Shown: positions 35,239 to 46,689, counted from the stretch's first letter. The stretch is DNA of 64,000 nt from Linanthus parryae (GCA_023055425.1 JALGPY010000005.1:2753501-2817500), one strand, 5' to 3'. Notes: generated from the letters alone by a model not told the origin. Numbers and translations are program-made.

Positions 35239-36187
35239 TGTTGGAAAAGAGGTTTTTTTACCCGACTTTGAGTGCGATTATAATCCGGCTCATATACGAG
35301 TTAACAACAATAATTGCATCATCGTGTAGAGGGCAACTTGGTGGTCGTTGCGATAACTCATTTGTCAAAAAACATTAAGGAATGAATGATCAAATCATGC
35401 TCTCAAAATGAGTTCATGAGCAAACAATTTGTTGAAAAGAAAATAGAACCACATCTTGGTTCAAGGGAGAAGATGAAGTACTTATCTACTTCAAGGTTGG
35501 ACCTTAAGGGCACGCCCTTTGGGTGGAGCACATTTTGTGCAGGAGAGAGGACCTAGACAATGGTCGAACCACCACACGCGCGCGCACGCCGCCGTCCGTC
35601 CGGCCGGCTCGGTCTCGGGTTCACGGGCCGGGACGTGGTGTGGTGGGTGGGTTGGGCTGAGTAGTTAGTTGAGGCCTATATCTTTTTGGGCCAAAAACTA
35701 ATTAATTATTTAAATTAATAATTAATATTATTATGTTAATTAATTAACAGAACAGTTGTTAATTAACAGAACAGTTACAACCGTTCTGTTTTCTGAACAG
35801 TCAACGGTTGTAACCGTTCGGCCCGTCAGCCAACCGCCACCTTCTCTCAATAAATTCAATGCCTTCTCCAGTTTTCGATACAGCCGAAATTTCACAGCAT
35901 TCATTCTCTCTCACAGCAACAGACTTTCTCTGCCAAGTTTCGGTTCGTCGGGCTTGGTGGTTACGTGCTTTCAACCACCACGCCGGAAGACTTTTATCCT
36001 GGGAAACAGAAGCCACTCGGCATAGCAGGCGGCTAATCTGTTTTAAGGAACCCGTACCCATTCATGTACGAGACTGTCTTCGACATCACAGCAGCTTTCA
36101 GGAAACTCTCCATCAGTAAGTTGTTTCAGTTTTATTTATTCAATCTGTGTACATTAATTTGAAGAAACTCCAACATATTTTCATACA
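35239..36187 (+). repeat. Copia-1 3' LTR (949 bp)
   Basis: It starts tgttggaaaagagg next to the polypurine tract and ends ttcataca. The first 414 bp, which include a GC-rich cacgcgcgcgcacgccg patch, are not present in the 5' LTR copy. Confidence 0.8.
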
Positions 36188-37331
36188 CATCTAACGTGGG
36201 ATAAACTTCGGAATAAAACTTCTCATTGATTGACACATTTGGGGCCCCTGATCTTGCAATGTCAATGGTCTCCTACATCTCCTGTAAACCCTCCATTCTC
36301 TTATTCAATGTTGACTTGGACTTCCCAGTGAACATTACGACTGCGCATCAACAACAAATGAGGATTTTTACCACATAGTAACACAAAAAAAAAACCCGGA
36401 AGGGGCAAGAGGACTTTGATCATGCAGTAACAGCAAATGCACCTATTCTTTCTGTGAGTAGTGAGTATGAATGAATCACGTGTCCATTCGGATCAGTAGC
36501 TTTTCAATTTAATTTGTATTTTTTAAAAAGCCTATGTTACACTCAGTGTCAGTGGTATCCTCCAGCTGAAAAAATGATTCTTCCACGCTAACAAATCATA
36601 GCTCCACCCTGGAGCTGATAGCAAGCTTGAGGAATCAGAACTAGCGTTTGCAGATTATAGAAGTTTCATTATGGAAGCAGAAAGCTAGAGGAAGCAGAAA
36701 TTAGCACATAATCTTTCAACTAATCCATCAAGGACACTTGGGGGACACTCAGAGGACACATCAGGGACACTTGATGAGACATGACAGTTTCCTCTTTGTG
36801 TTAATTAGACTTTCACACGGGTTTTTTTTCTAAGAACTATGATAACTTCAAACGGTTAAAAAATAAGGAAAAATGACAGTTGCCTCCATATAGTAGTATC
36901 CAACATCCGTATCCTTGCTTCTTAGCATTGAAATCATTTGATAAAAAATTTGCTTCGAATCTTGTCTGACCAGTTCATTGATGACATCGCTGTAACATTC
37001 TAAACCCCTTTGGTTGACTTGCAAATGAGTGAGCCAAAATAACAGAACAGGCAGGAGAAGAACAAACAAAGAAAACCATACTTGGGATAAGCCTCAACCA
37101 CGAGATTGAGAATTCGAAAGCTTCCAGCCTCATTCCACCATAAGTGGAACATCATCCTGCATCAATAATATAAGTAAACTTAAGAAGGATCTGTACATAT
37201 CGACGAACCCTTGTCTTTGTGGTAACCGTCAATGCATGTGCCTACTTCAGTAATCCCCGAAAGAACATGTTGCAGAGATTTCACATTGAATGGACAAACA
37301 TACATAATCTCTCAATCTCTGTATTCTCATC
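36188..37331. repeat. Flank block, near-identical to 50.1-51.2 kb
   Basis: The first ~70 bp are unassigned. From 36262 it is closely similar to 50101-51230, including an mTERF relic (36282-36370), the block also seen at 17.4-17.8 kb, and the segment encoding CYSDVINELVRQDSKQIFY on the minus strand. That peptide recurs at 50738-50962 and in weaker form near 12956. No known family is recognised, and upstream frames are broken. Confidence 0.6.
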
Positions 37332-37447
37332 TGTTAGGTGATGAAATCTTTCCGTCCCTTCTTTATTGATTAGTCGCCTTTAAATATGTAATTTACAACA
37401 CTAATTACAATTTTGGTCCTAACTAATTACAAATTAGTCCTACTACA
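37332..37447 (-). repeat. Copia-2 3' LTR (116 bp)
   Basis: Runs tgttaggtgatg ... cctactaca. It differs from the other LTR at about three positions. Confidence 0.85.
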
Positions 37448-40203
37448 AGGCGAGGATGGGGGATTTGGGAAGGGGTGAGATGGGGTCTGGTGGCTGAACT
37501 GCTAAAGTGAGACGGGTAACTGGTTTAACAATGCCATGCATGGATCGGGTGGTCATCTGAGGAGAGGTAGGAGGAGGAGAAGTAGCCACTGGGCGTGGTG
37601 TGGGTGACTCAGGAGGGTCAGGCAACTCAGGCACAGATGGTACAGTAGGAGGGCGAGTGGACACAGACCGACGGACGTAGTGCTGAGGAAAAGGTTCCAC
37701 TAGGGTCCGGGACGAGGTAAGCTGTGTAGGTGCCCTGGGAGGTGTGAGTGGGGGTGTTGTAGCTACAGGGTGGAGAGCACGATGAGTGAAGAGGGGAGAC
37801 GGAAGACTGTCATCGGGATCAGACGTCCTGTGAACAGAGGGAGACACAGACCCAGGAGAGGAGAAAGGAAACACCGTCTCATCAAAAGTGACGTGACGGG
37901 AAGTGTGAACACGACCAGTGCTCAAGTCGAGACACCTGTACCCACGATGGTTAAGAGGGTAGCCCAGAAAAACACAGCGAACAGAGCGGGGTGCAAGCTT
38001 GTGAGGTGAGGTGGCAGAGAGGTTCGAGTAACACAAGCAACCGAACGTGCGAAGATGCTCATAGGAGGGTGAGCGATGATAGAGGGCAACAGTAGGGATA
38101 ACGTTGCCAAGGACTTTGGTGGGAAGGATATTATGGAGGTAGACGGCAGTGAGAAGAGACTCAACCCAGAAAGAGGCTGGTAGAGAGGCATGATCTAGGA
38201 GAGCACGCATAATGTCATTGATTCTACGAATCATGCGTTCAGCTTTGCCATTTTGAGATGACGTCTGAGGACACGCAAACCGAAAGACTAGTCCATGATC
38301 AATGGCGTGGGAGTGAAAGGAGCCATTATCAAATTCTCCACCAAGGTCACATTGGAAACTCTTGATGGGTCGCTGAAACTGGGTTTGGACAAATGTAGTG
38401 AATTGTTTGAATTTCAATATTGCTTCGCTTTTCTGTTTTAGTGGGAAAACCCAGAGAAAATGTGTGTAATCATCTAAGAGTAGCAGGTAGTATTTATAGT
38501 GCGATTTGCTTAAAACCGGAGAAGTCCATAAATCACTGTGAACAATGTCAAACAGACTAACAGTGGAAGAAGTAGAAGCTAAGAAAGGCAAACGCACATG
38601 TTTACTAATCTGACAAGCATGACAAATAGTGTCTGATTTATTCCTACTACAAGCTATGAACTGACTACTACGAAGCAAATCTAAGACTGGAAGCCCGAGA
38701 TGACCGAGGCGGTTGTGCCAAACTGAAGCAGGAAGAGCAGCTAACGAGACAGCGGACGAGGGTGGTGGGCCAGGCTGGAATGGATAGAGATCACCCGAAC
38801 TGTTGCTCCTCTGTAAAAGAGCTCCCGAACATAGGTCCTTCACAGAAAAACCAAAAGGGTCAAACTCAATAGAAACCTGATTGTCAGTGGTAAATTGACG
38901 AACAGATACTAGGTTTTTTATAACATTTGGCGTGAGTAAGACATTTCGAAGGTGAAGGGAACGGGTGTTGGTGGTAAGGGTGTGATGGCCAGATCCTTTC
39001 ACTGGAATGCTAGAGCCGTTTCCCACAAGTATGGTAGGAAATTGACAAGATGATGAGAGAGAAGAGAGGATACCTGACTGCGGAGTGAGGTGAGCTGATG
39101 CGCCGGAATCCATATACCAAGTCTGATCCGGGACGTTGAGTGTCATGCCAGAAAGCTGAGAACCCAAATCCGTAGCAGTCGGATGGCCAGAAGGAGCAGT
39201 GAGGGCCTGATGACGTGCAGCTGGTGGTGGACCGAGAAGGCCAGCATGACTAGGCCGTGGAGTACTCCGGCCCGTAGTCGGATAAGGGCAGGGAGGAACG
39301 GGTCCTGTGGGGCAGGGGCACCAAACCCAGGAGCCTTGGGAGCCCGAGGGTGCAGCAGGGGGTTTCGGAGCAGCAGGTTGACCACCTCCTATCCCAGATC
39401 TGCGACGTCCGTTCCTGCCATTCCCATTGCGTCGCTGTCCGCCGCCATGGTTCCCATGCCCGCCACTGGAGTGGCTGCCGGGGTCTGAGCAGAGGGGGCA
39501 TTCCGCTGTCGGTTCGAAGGAGTCGAAACCAACACCTGATGCGGGCTAGGATGGACCGGCTCCTGTCGAGCAAGAAGACGCTCGTGTAGCCGGATCATGG
39601 AAACGGCTGAGAGATACTCCGGAGTCGGACGAGTCTGCTGGATGATCATGGCAACCCCGGTATATGCAGGAGAGAGACCATTGGTGAGCTGTATAACCAA
39701 CCGCTGGTTTGAAACTGAAGTGCCGACATTCCCAATACGATCCGCCAAGTTCTTCAGCCTGGTGCAGTAGTCGTCGAGAGACGAGCAGTGGTCCATGCGC
39801 AGATTGACAAATTCCAATTCCAGTTCTGCTAGCCGAGAGCCCTGATTGTTGTGAAAGTGGTTCTCCAACTTCAACCACGCTTCTCTAGCTTCTGGCCCCG
39901 AGTAAGGATAGCGAGTGCCAAGTCATCACTAATCGTTTGATAAATCCAAGACAGGATTACCGAATCGATAGAGCTCCAGAGTGGATCACTGTCAGCAGGT
40001 GGCGGGTCTTTGTCGAGATGATCCGAAACGCCAAAAGAGTGCGTTTGGATGCGAAAGAACGTAGCCCAGTGGTCATACTGGACTTTGTCATTGTCCAAGG
40101 TGAAACGAACACGCTTCTCAATGTTGTTAACAAGGAACACGGGGTGGAGGGGCTCCTTGTCCTTGGTGTTGCCGGATGATCCGGAGTCGGTGGTTGAAGA
40201 CAT
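37443..40203 (-). pseudogene. Copia-2 gag-protease-integrase, frameshifted
   Basis: Gag starts at ATG 40203 (MSSTTDSGSSG) with the UBN2-type core (WATFFRIQTHSFGVSDHL, then KLENHFHNN). A frameshift lies near 39873, a stop near 39389 and another shift near 39165. The pol part shows protease WYMDSGASAHLT, an integrase zinc motif (WHNRLGHLG ... CHACQISKH), DDE residues in HSDLWTS, CDLGGEFDN and NGKAERMIR, and the late-integrase FGCLCYSN and CVFLGYPLNHRGY. It ends LPKSPILAL at 37443, inside the LTR. No YVDD-type motif exists anywhere in the element. No CCHC knuckle is seen; Pro-rich sequence lies between gag and protease. Confidence 0.85.
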
Positions 40204-40930
40204 GGGGTAAAGAATGTAAGCTGCTGCTGAGGCACAAAAGCAGAGAGTGGTGACCGTCCTTTGAAGATAGGGACACGTGGAAGATTAATCGCAGACCAAC
40301 CGGTCAAATAAAAAAAACAATCAGCTGCAGGGGTTCTCTTTGTGAGGAAGAACCTGACTTGACCGATGTTGAAGCAAGTCGTCTGCAGATCGAAGGGAAG
40401 GAGATAGAGACGGTGACGACTTGGTGGGACAAGCAGACGGTGACGACTAGAGACGGCGCCGACGGATGAGCAATCTGTGGGTGAAGCAGAAGAACACCGG
40501 AGGGAGGGACGAAGGCAGAGCCGATCTGGTATTGCAGCGGAAGGTCGCCGGAGAGATGGCGGAACAGAGCCGGTCTGGTTTCGTCGCAAGCCGCCGAGTT
40601 TGCTGTTGCAGCCGAGTGGAGCCGAGCCTTGAAGCCGAGAGGAGCCGAGCCGAGAAGTATGAGCCTAGAGGAGCCGAGCAGACCCGAGAAGCAGATCGGG
40701 TGGTCCGGCGCGTGAATCGACGGTAGGACGGACTGGACCGGCTCGTGAGCGAGCGTGGAGGCGCGTCCGACGGTTGTTCAGTGGGTAATCAGGCGACCGG
40801 AGGTCGTCGGCCGTAGAGGAAGGTGGCGCGACAGAGGGCGGTGCAGCAAACGTCCAGGGAAGGGACGATGTTGCTGTTTGGCGGCGTAAGGCCGGTGACG
40901 GGGAAAAAAAACAGAGCTAGGGTTTTGAAA

Positions 40931-40942
40931 GCTCTGATACCA
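40931..40942 (-). other. Primer-binding site of Copia-2
   Basis: The reverse complement reads tggtatcagagc, the standard plant copia site complementary to initiator methionine tRNA, directly adjoining the 5' LTR. Confidence 0.92.
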
Positions 40943-41058
40943 TGTGAGGTGATGAAATCTTTCCGTCCCTTCTTTATTGATTAGTCGCCTTTAAATATGT
41001 AATTTACAACACTAATTACAATTTTGGTCCTAACTAATTATAAATTAGTCCTACTACT
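40943..41058 (-). repeat. Copia-2 5' LTR (116 bp)
   Basis: Begins tgtgaggtgatg next to the primer site and ends cctactac. The last base differs from the expected terminal ca. Confidence 0.85.
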
Positions 41059-43394
41059 ATTATCATCTTCTTCATATGTGAACACACCCAGATTTGGTGC
41101 GAATTAATGACATGGAGAACCATATAGGTAAAACATTTCTAAACCATGCGTCAAAGGATCACACAAGCTAGGAAATAAACTGAGGCATTTTCGATCTCAA
41201 ACATACATAATCTCTCAATCTCTGTATTCTCATTTCCCTTGCTCCAACAACGTAAAACAAAAAACTATTGGTTACTTTGAGCACTAGGAAATAAACTGGA
41301 CGAGAGAATTATATGGACATTGAATTTCTGAAAATCAGTATAATAAAGCAATCTCATCTGACCAGGAGGAAATAAATATAAGAACTACTAGAAAGAGTCA
41401 TGACTAGAAAGAGAGAGATAAGCTAACTGGTACTACTATGAGCATAAGGCGGCCTTGATACTGAATAAATCGAATACACATCAGCTCCTATTATCTTAAT
41501 CAGGAGGTAGAAGAAGCAGAGGTTCTTGAGCCAATTATGAATTTTAGGGAGGATTAGAAGTTGCGTCTACCCACAAAAAAATGGAAGTGAAAGGAGAATG
41601 AAGAACATGACTTAGATGAAAGAAACAAGTAGTAGAAACAGTACCATGTCCAGTATGAGTAATAGGAACTGAGGATCCCTTACCAACAGCAACAGTGTCA
41701 TGGCCAGAGTAAGGAGTTACATCTTCAAGGGAATAAAACTTTTTGGTCACATGGTGATTAGCACCAAAATCCAGAAGCCAGTGCTGAGACGTAGGAGGTC
41801 CATGAGCTGAAATGGAAGGTGAAGCATACCCCGATGCATGAGATGGTGCAAACATAGCCCTGAGTGACATGAAGAGCCAGGAAACTGTGAAGACACAAGA
41901 GAACCACCATGAAGAGCCAAATCTCGAGGCCTTGATTTAGTTGCAGCAAACTGAGTGATATCAAGTCTGTGCCAACAATTGAGAGCTGAATGCATCCCTT
42001 TACCGTATAACTGACATACTACACCATCAGAAGGAAAAAAAAAAAAAAAAACTTCCTCTTTTGGTGAGCTTATATGCATGGGTGGATTCAGGTTTAGTAG
42101 TAACAAAAGGCTACATTGCTGCTCCACAAGACGGATGAAAATGATAACCAGCAGACACTCTTGGTTTAAAACCACTGGAAGAATCTTGATCTCCCCCTTT
42201 GAAACCAGAAACATGCATATCCTGAGGCACCTGAGATGGACTAGTAACAGTATCTACAGAAGCTGAGAGTTGCATTCTAGACAGACATGTATAACACTTC
42301 AAGCAATAACAGAGAATTCGCTTCAGCCACAGTTACAGGAGTAGGCCTGGTTAAGTTACTATATCTGAATACACAGATTCTGGTGAGAGACCCTAAAGAA
42401 TGTATGGAACTAGGTTTTACCTCGCAAAACAACTTCTCCAACTTGAAAGCAAACTCTCTCAATTGCACACAACATCACTTTTAGCTGACGAATTTGAGAT
42501 GCATGTGGTAAACGAAGAATTAAAAGAAGAGTACTAAGAGAAAGTGAAGCAACAAGGCAACTCTAGAGATGCTGATGGGAGAAACTGAGAGAATTGGGAG
42601 CGCAGCAAATGTTTTTAAAAGATACCATAGCTCTTGCTGATCAGATAAATTCTTCGGCACACAAGACATCAACGGAAAAATTAGCACAAACCAGAGCTTA
42701 TCAGCCATTTCCATACTCATTCAGATCTTTCTATTTCAACATCCTTGAGAGAGTATAACACTCCATCGAAACAGAATGTGAGAATAAGCTGAAATGAAAC
42801 TATTCTTTGACATAAATGGGGTATACCTTGGTACTTGTTTATTTTCTTGTGGTCTTTTCACTCAAGAAAAACCATAGGAAAGCAACACAATAAATCAGCA
42901 ATTACGACTTCATCCAATGCCAGGGCAAACCAAGAACATTGGTGCAGCCAAATAGATTGTTTGTAAAGGAAAGGAAAGAGACTTTAATAAATTCAAAAGA
43001 AAGAGATGGCCTCATACTCTAATCTAAGAAAACAAATCACATTATTCACAACATGGCTCATTGTGAGACGAGACATGCAGATAATAGCCTCCTCACATTG
43101 AGGAAAACCTAGTACTACTATACAAAACCCATAATCTACCACCTCTTAACCATCTAACAATCACATCAATGCAAACTATAAAATCAAACTTCAACTAATG
43201 CAGAAATAACCTGGATTCACTTTATGTCTTGATGCAGCTACAGCAACAACGACTGCGCTTCTTGAGGCTTTAACTTGTCTTTGTAGAAAATATGCATTGC
43301 AATCATATTTTCAGCACTCAGCCTCAAATTTTGCTTTGGAATCTTACCTAAACACAGCCTCAGCATTCTCTTTCAGATATTTGATTGATCCTAG
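41059..43394. repeat. Duplicated 3' flank of mTERF copy I
   Basis: It holds a block shared with 13.5 kb (41090-41180), the copia fossil, the 'gaaactgagagaattggg' block (42581), and the gcagaaataacctggattc block (43200). No gene. Confidence 0.6.
41544..42310 (-). pseudogene. Copia gag-protease fossil, copy 4 (most complete)
   Basis: Read from 42310 leftward it encodes the gag stretch SRMQLSASVDTVTSPSQ, a zinc knuckle remnant CQLYGKGMHSALNCWHR, then the protease region HWLLDFGANHHVTKKFYSLE, PYSGHDTVAVGKGSSVPITH and FHLSHVLHSP. The order and motifs are those of a plant copia polyprotein unrelated to Copia-1 and Copia-2 (different protease context, SGANHHVT type). Frames are broken at the poly(A) near 42030 and elsewhere. 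Confidence 0.75.
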
Positions 43395-44540
43395 CTAGTT
43401 AGTCTTGTTGGAGAGGGGACTAAACTTGTTCCCCAAATAAATATCCATGAGGTCCGGGACGTCAATCTCGTATGTGTTTACAAACTTGTCTATGAAATCT
43501 TTCTCCTTGGGTCTTAAGATAGCACGTAAGGAGACATTTTTCCTCAGAAGCCCCTTCCCCTGTAGATACTTAACAACTGTGCATCGGGGGATGATCCTCT
43601 TCTCTAAGCTGTAAATTAGCAGAGCTGGATCCCGAGCAAGATAAGTTGGCTGGCGACCCATCTTATTGACAACGAAATCCATTGTTTTCTCAATTTTGCC
43701 CTCTGACAAAGACATAATTTTCGGTTTCGACCTGAATGCCTTGAGGATGTCCCCATCAGACCAGCCGCATTTCCGGAAGACCTCCATTTTCTTATCCCGT
43801 GTTGACTTGGACAACTCAGTGAACATTCTGATTGCCTCTAAAAAGGACAATTTGTTTGGATGGAATCCCATTTCAGCAGTCCTTTTGATACTCTCCCCTA
43901 GAGACAAGGACCCCAACACTGTGGGAGCCCAACGCAGCAAAAGCAAGATATGTTTGTGGGGCACCCCTGCTGCTCTCAATGCGGCTATATTAGGAACAAT
44001 TCTTCTCTCCAGGGTATGTGTAAGGAGTCTGGGGCCGCGTTGTAACGTCTTGAGCAGGACAACTTCATCAGAATCAGAATCATCAGATGATGAAAGTAAA
44101 TGTTTAATGAAGTTGTAAACAGGGACGATCTGGTTCTGCAGGCTGGAATCTAACAGTGATGGGTTACAACAGATAAAGCGGGGGAGGTCAGTGTTGGAGA
44201 AACCTACTGTACCACGATAGAAGTCCAAGTTGTGCAAAAGGGTCAATTTCTCGAGGTGGGCGGAATTGAAGAGGCTAGGGCGATAATTATAGAGTTTAGA
44301 GATTTGGGCATCTGTAAATCCATAACCTTTGAGAAGGGTTTTCGTTACCTCGAGAGATGATCTACGATTCCCCAGATCAGGACAACCGACAAGCCCTTCA
44401 TTTTCCGATGCCGTCGACAAGTAACGTCCCGCCGCCGGTGGTGTATTCCGACTAAGGTGCAACAGCGGTGAGGGAGAGGCATCGAAAGATCTAGGGTTTG
44501 GCCGGAGCAGCAGCAGCTTTTTGCAGATCAAACTTAACAT
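43395..44540 (-). CDS. mTERF-family protein, copy I (intact, 381 aa)
   Basis: Intronless, ATG 44540 to TAG 43395. Leader MLSLICKKLLLLRPNPRSFD is mitochondrial-like, followed by RYLSTASENEG. The mTERF region covers about residues 64-370, with YNYRPSLFNS, CNPSLLDSSLQ, RGPRLLTHTLERRIVP, WAPTVLGSL, SKPKIMSLSEG and DPALLIYSLEKRIIP. It has an acidic insertion after the third repeat (SSSDDSDSDEVVLLKTL) that copy J shares in part; together with single-residue features (LRKNVSL) this sets I, E and H apart from A, D and F. The insertion lies between helices and could alter the binding surface (inference). The 5' flank is riddled with recent insertions, the nearest starting ~250 bp upstream, so its promoter may be altered. 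Confidence 0.9.
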   Translation of the reverse strand: MLSLICKKLLLLRPNPRSFDASPSPLLHLSRNTPPAAGRYLSTASENEGLVGCPDLGNRRSSLEVTKTLLKGYGFTDAQISKLYNYRPSLFNSAHLEKLTLLHNLDFYRGTVGFSNTDLPRFICCNPSLLDSSLQNQIVPVYNFIKHLLSSSDDSDSDEVVLLKTLQRGPRLLTHTLERRIVPNIAALRAAGVPHKHILLLLRWAPTVLGSLSLGESIKRTAEMGFHPNKLSFLEAIRMFTELSKSTRDKKMEVFRKCGWSDGDILKAFRSKPKIMSLSEGKIEKTMDFVVNKMGRQPTYLARDPALLIYSLEKRIIPRCTVVKYLQGKGLLRKNVSLRAILRPKEKDFIDKFVNTYEIDVPDLMDIYLGNKFSPLSNKTN

Positions 44541-44786
44541 CTGTCTTTTTTTTCAACCCCTCTTGTTTAAGAAATGACTCTTATATTCCCCCCTAGCTAA
44601 CGAGCTCCTAGCTAACCCCATTAACTTTGGCTTGGGTCATTTGAGGAATGTAATTTTTGGTCGGTATTGTCATTCCAGAGTTGGGAATTATTATAATAGC
44701 CGTCATCATATGATGTGTTAATGGTGAGATCTTTATATTTGGAACGCGCGGTCCATATTTCCATGGTCCAGTGACAAATTTTCTTA
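44541..44786. repeat. 5' flank of copy I
   Basis: It carries the cccctcttgtttaagaaatg motif and is homologous to 22790-23010. No gene. Confidence 0.6.
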
Positions 44787-45494
44787 TGACATCCGCAGCA
44801 GGGAGTCTAGGGGAGACCTAAAGCACGATTAGGAAGATCACGCCGCCCAAGAGGACGCTGATCGTGGTTCCTTCGGTCTTTTAAAGCCCACGGCTAAGTT
44901 CGGCGGTCTTCTGCTATGTGAATTCTGATGGAATTGGAGGACGTATACCCTGTTTTGGTCTATATCCTCATCTTCTCTCTCAGTATGGTTGTTTTTTTTA
45001 AACAAATAAAATAAAAGTTATTGTGAGTTGGAAGAGCCGGGCAGATATTATATTAAATTGTAAAAAGACGCTTTCACCTCCCTCAAGTTTGATGCGAAAT
45101 CATTTTCACCTCTCTTGATTGGTAAAAGACGCTTTCACTCCCTCAAGTTTGATGCAAAACTCGTGTACAATGTGATTCACGTTCTAATTTGTTCCAATAA
45201 ACAATACTTTTTCATTTCAATTATAGTTGATTTTTGGTTTATATGCTTATTAAAATAATTTGGTTACATTATATTTTTAACTATATTATCGTTAATTATA
45301 AATAATAAACAATTTGTATTAAATGAATGATCATATAAGTGTATGAAATGTTTTGGAATATAATAGTAGTAGAGGGCTTCGAGAAGACTTCATTGTTGGG
45401 TGTAATATGACAGTTCTATAATGTTTAAGAAGTTATGTGGGAGATTCAAATTAGTCTAACAGTGTTGCGGGAAGTCCTCTTGCTGCGGATGGTC
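44787..45494. mobile_element. TTA-flanked inverted-repeat element (PIF/Harbinger-like, 708 bp)
   Basis: The left end tgacatccgcagca and the right end tgctgcggatggtc are inverted copies, with tta on both sides (44784-44786 and 45495-45497). Paralogs near 23005 and 29755 lack it (cttttcttaggggttg). Internally it has two direct copies of gacgctttcac...ccctcaagtttgatgc (45066 and 45128). No transposase. Confidence 0.72.
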
Positions 45495-45709
45495 TTAGCA
45501 ATTTAACTTTTTCTTAATAGTGTTTGATTTTAAATCTTTAAGAATTATGTCCAGATCTATGTCTAAAATTATGTTCATATAACATGACCGTAATGTCTTT
45601 CAAAATCAAAAGAAGTGGTGTGCATGCTGCTAATGATTTATTAATTTTTTTCCCAAAAGCATTGATCATAAAGGTTTCCTAATTTTCTTATGTGTCCCTT
45701 TGTACCGGT
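45495..45709. repeat. 5' flank of copy I, second part
   Basis: Homologous to 23010-23195. It ends with the host sequence gtaccggt used as a hAT target site. Confidence 0.6.
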
Positions 45710-46308
45710 CAGGGCCGTCTCTAGCTTTTATGAGGCCCTAGGCGGCTTCATTTTCGTGGCCTTCCGTTATTATAAATTTCTAAAATACGAAAAATAAATA
45801 AATGGCTGTCATTTTTTTGCTATACAGATGAATGTGTCGAATAAATTATGTAATCAATTTCGTCCTACATCTGTAAAATAAATTGTGATAAAACTAGGCA
45901 TCTAACAAATATGACATGGCGCTCTAATCAATACATCACAGGACACGTCAGGAACATGTGGAAAATCCCCTTTCTTTTGTCTGCCACTCATTCTCTTACT
46001 TCCTGACGTGTCTTGTGTTGCATGGTTAGAGCAAATCCACATCATTTGCTCTAAGAGCAAACAAAAATTTCTCCAAAGACAAGTGATACAAAGACGGTTG
46101 ATAGGCCAAACTAACAAAGACCAAATTATTAAAATTACATGAGTTAATTTTGAACTAGTCCTCAAGTCATGCAAGTGATACAAAGACGGTTGGTAGGCCA
46201 AACTTTTTCTAAATTACAAAAGCACCCTCCATACATCAATTACGGGCCCTCTTTAATCTTGGGGCCCTAGGCAAAACCATAGTTGGCCTTAGGGTAGAGA
46301 CGGGCCTG
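45710..46308. mobile_element. hAT MITE with perfect 8-bp target duplication (599 bp)
   Basis: The ends cagggccgtctcta and tagagacgggcctg are inverted with one mismatch. gtaccggt is duplicated exactly at 45702-45709 and 46309-46316. The empty site in the paralog at 23195-23210 reads tttgtaacggtagtcataat. Subterminal gccctaggc motifs face each other. Non-coding. Confidence 0.93.
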
Positions 46309-46573
46309 GTACCGGTACTCATAATCTCTCTCCACTAATCGACCTAGTGGTAATAGTATGACTGGTGTTACGATACATAGTCACAAAATACTACCTTGGT
46401 TGGAAACGATACGGCTACAATCTCACAAAGTACCTCCACGCCACGTACACATATACATAAATGCCCCTATCCAAGTCATGAAATAGAGAAAATGCACAGT
46501 GACCAGGCCGAAACGAAAGAAAAAAATGTGACAATATAAAAATTCATAAACTACCCAAAAAGAAAAGATAAAA
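46309..46573. repeat. 5' flank of copy I, third part
   Basis: Homologous to 23205-23445 (aatctctctccactaatcga, then ctacccaaaaa). It ends at the A preceding the Helitron. Confidence 0.6.
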
Positions 46574-46689
46574 TCTTTACTCTTATACAAGAGTGAATAA
46601 TTATAATGTGTTCCTAAAATTATTTATTACAAAAGTACCTCCCTAAAATTGTTTTATTACAAAAATACCTCCGCTAAATTTAGGCTATT

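Larger units (their letters stand above)
29906..36187 (+). mobile_element. Ty1/copia retrotransposon Copia-1, full length, inactivated
   Basis: Plus-strand element with two LTR copies, a gag-pol region in PR-INT-RT-RH order (copia order), and a polypurine tract directly before the 3' LTR. The LTRs share about 530 bp with roughly a dozen differences seen by eye, so the insertion is fairly young. The 5' LTR lacks the first ~410 bp of the 3' LTR. No initiator-tRNA primer site (tggtatcagagc) follows the 5' LTR. The sister flanks continue with sequence that is missing after 36187, so this locus lost DNA during or after insertion. Confidence 0.9.
37332..41058 (-). mobile_element. Copia-2: retrotransposon with 116-bp LTRs and no reverse transcriptase
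   Basis: Two nearly identical 116-bp direct repeats bound the element. A canonical primer site sits directly inside the right (5') LTR. Internally, on the minus strand, are a ~0.7-kb leader, gag, protease and integrase. The coding region stops at the integrase C-terminal region (MTTRSMHGIVKPVTRL), the point where copia reverse transcriptase normally begins, and runs into the 3' LTR. RT and RNase H are absent, so movement would need enzymes from another element. tcatc lies just left of the left LTR and 5 bp beyond the right LTR, but a clean target duplication is not seen. It lies in a flank whose paralog near 51220 lacks the element. Confidence 0.85.

Noticed and set aside
37327..41068. tcatc as the Copia-2 target duplication
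   Set aside because: It is adjacent to the left LTR but lies 5 bp past the right LTR, so it may be coincidence.
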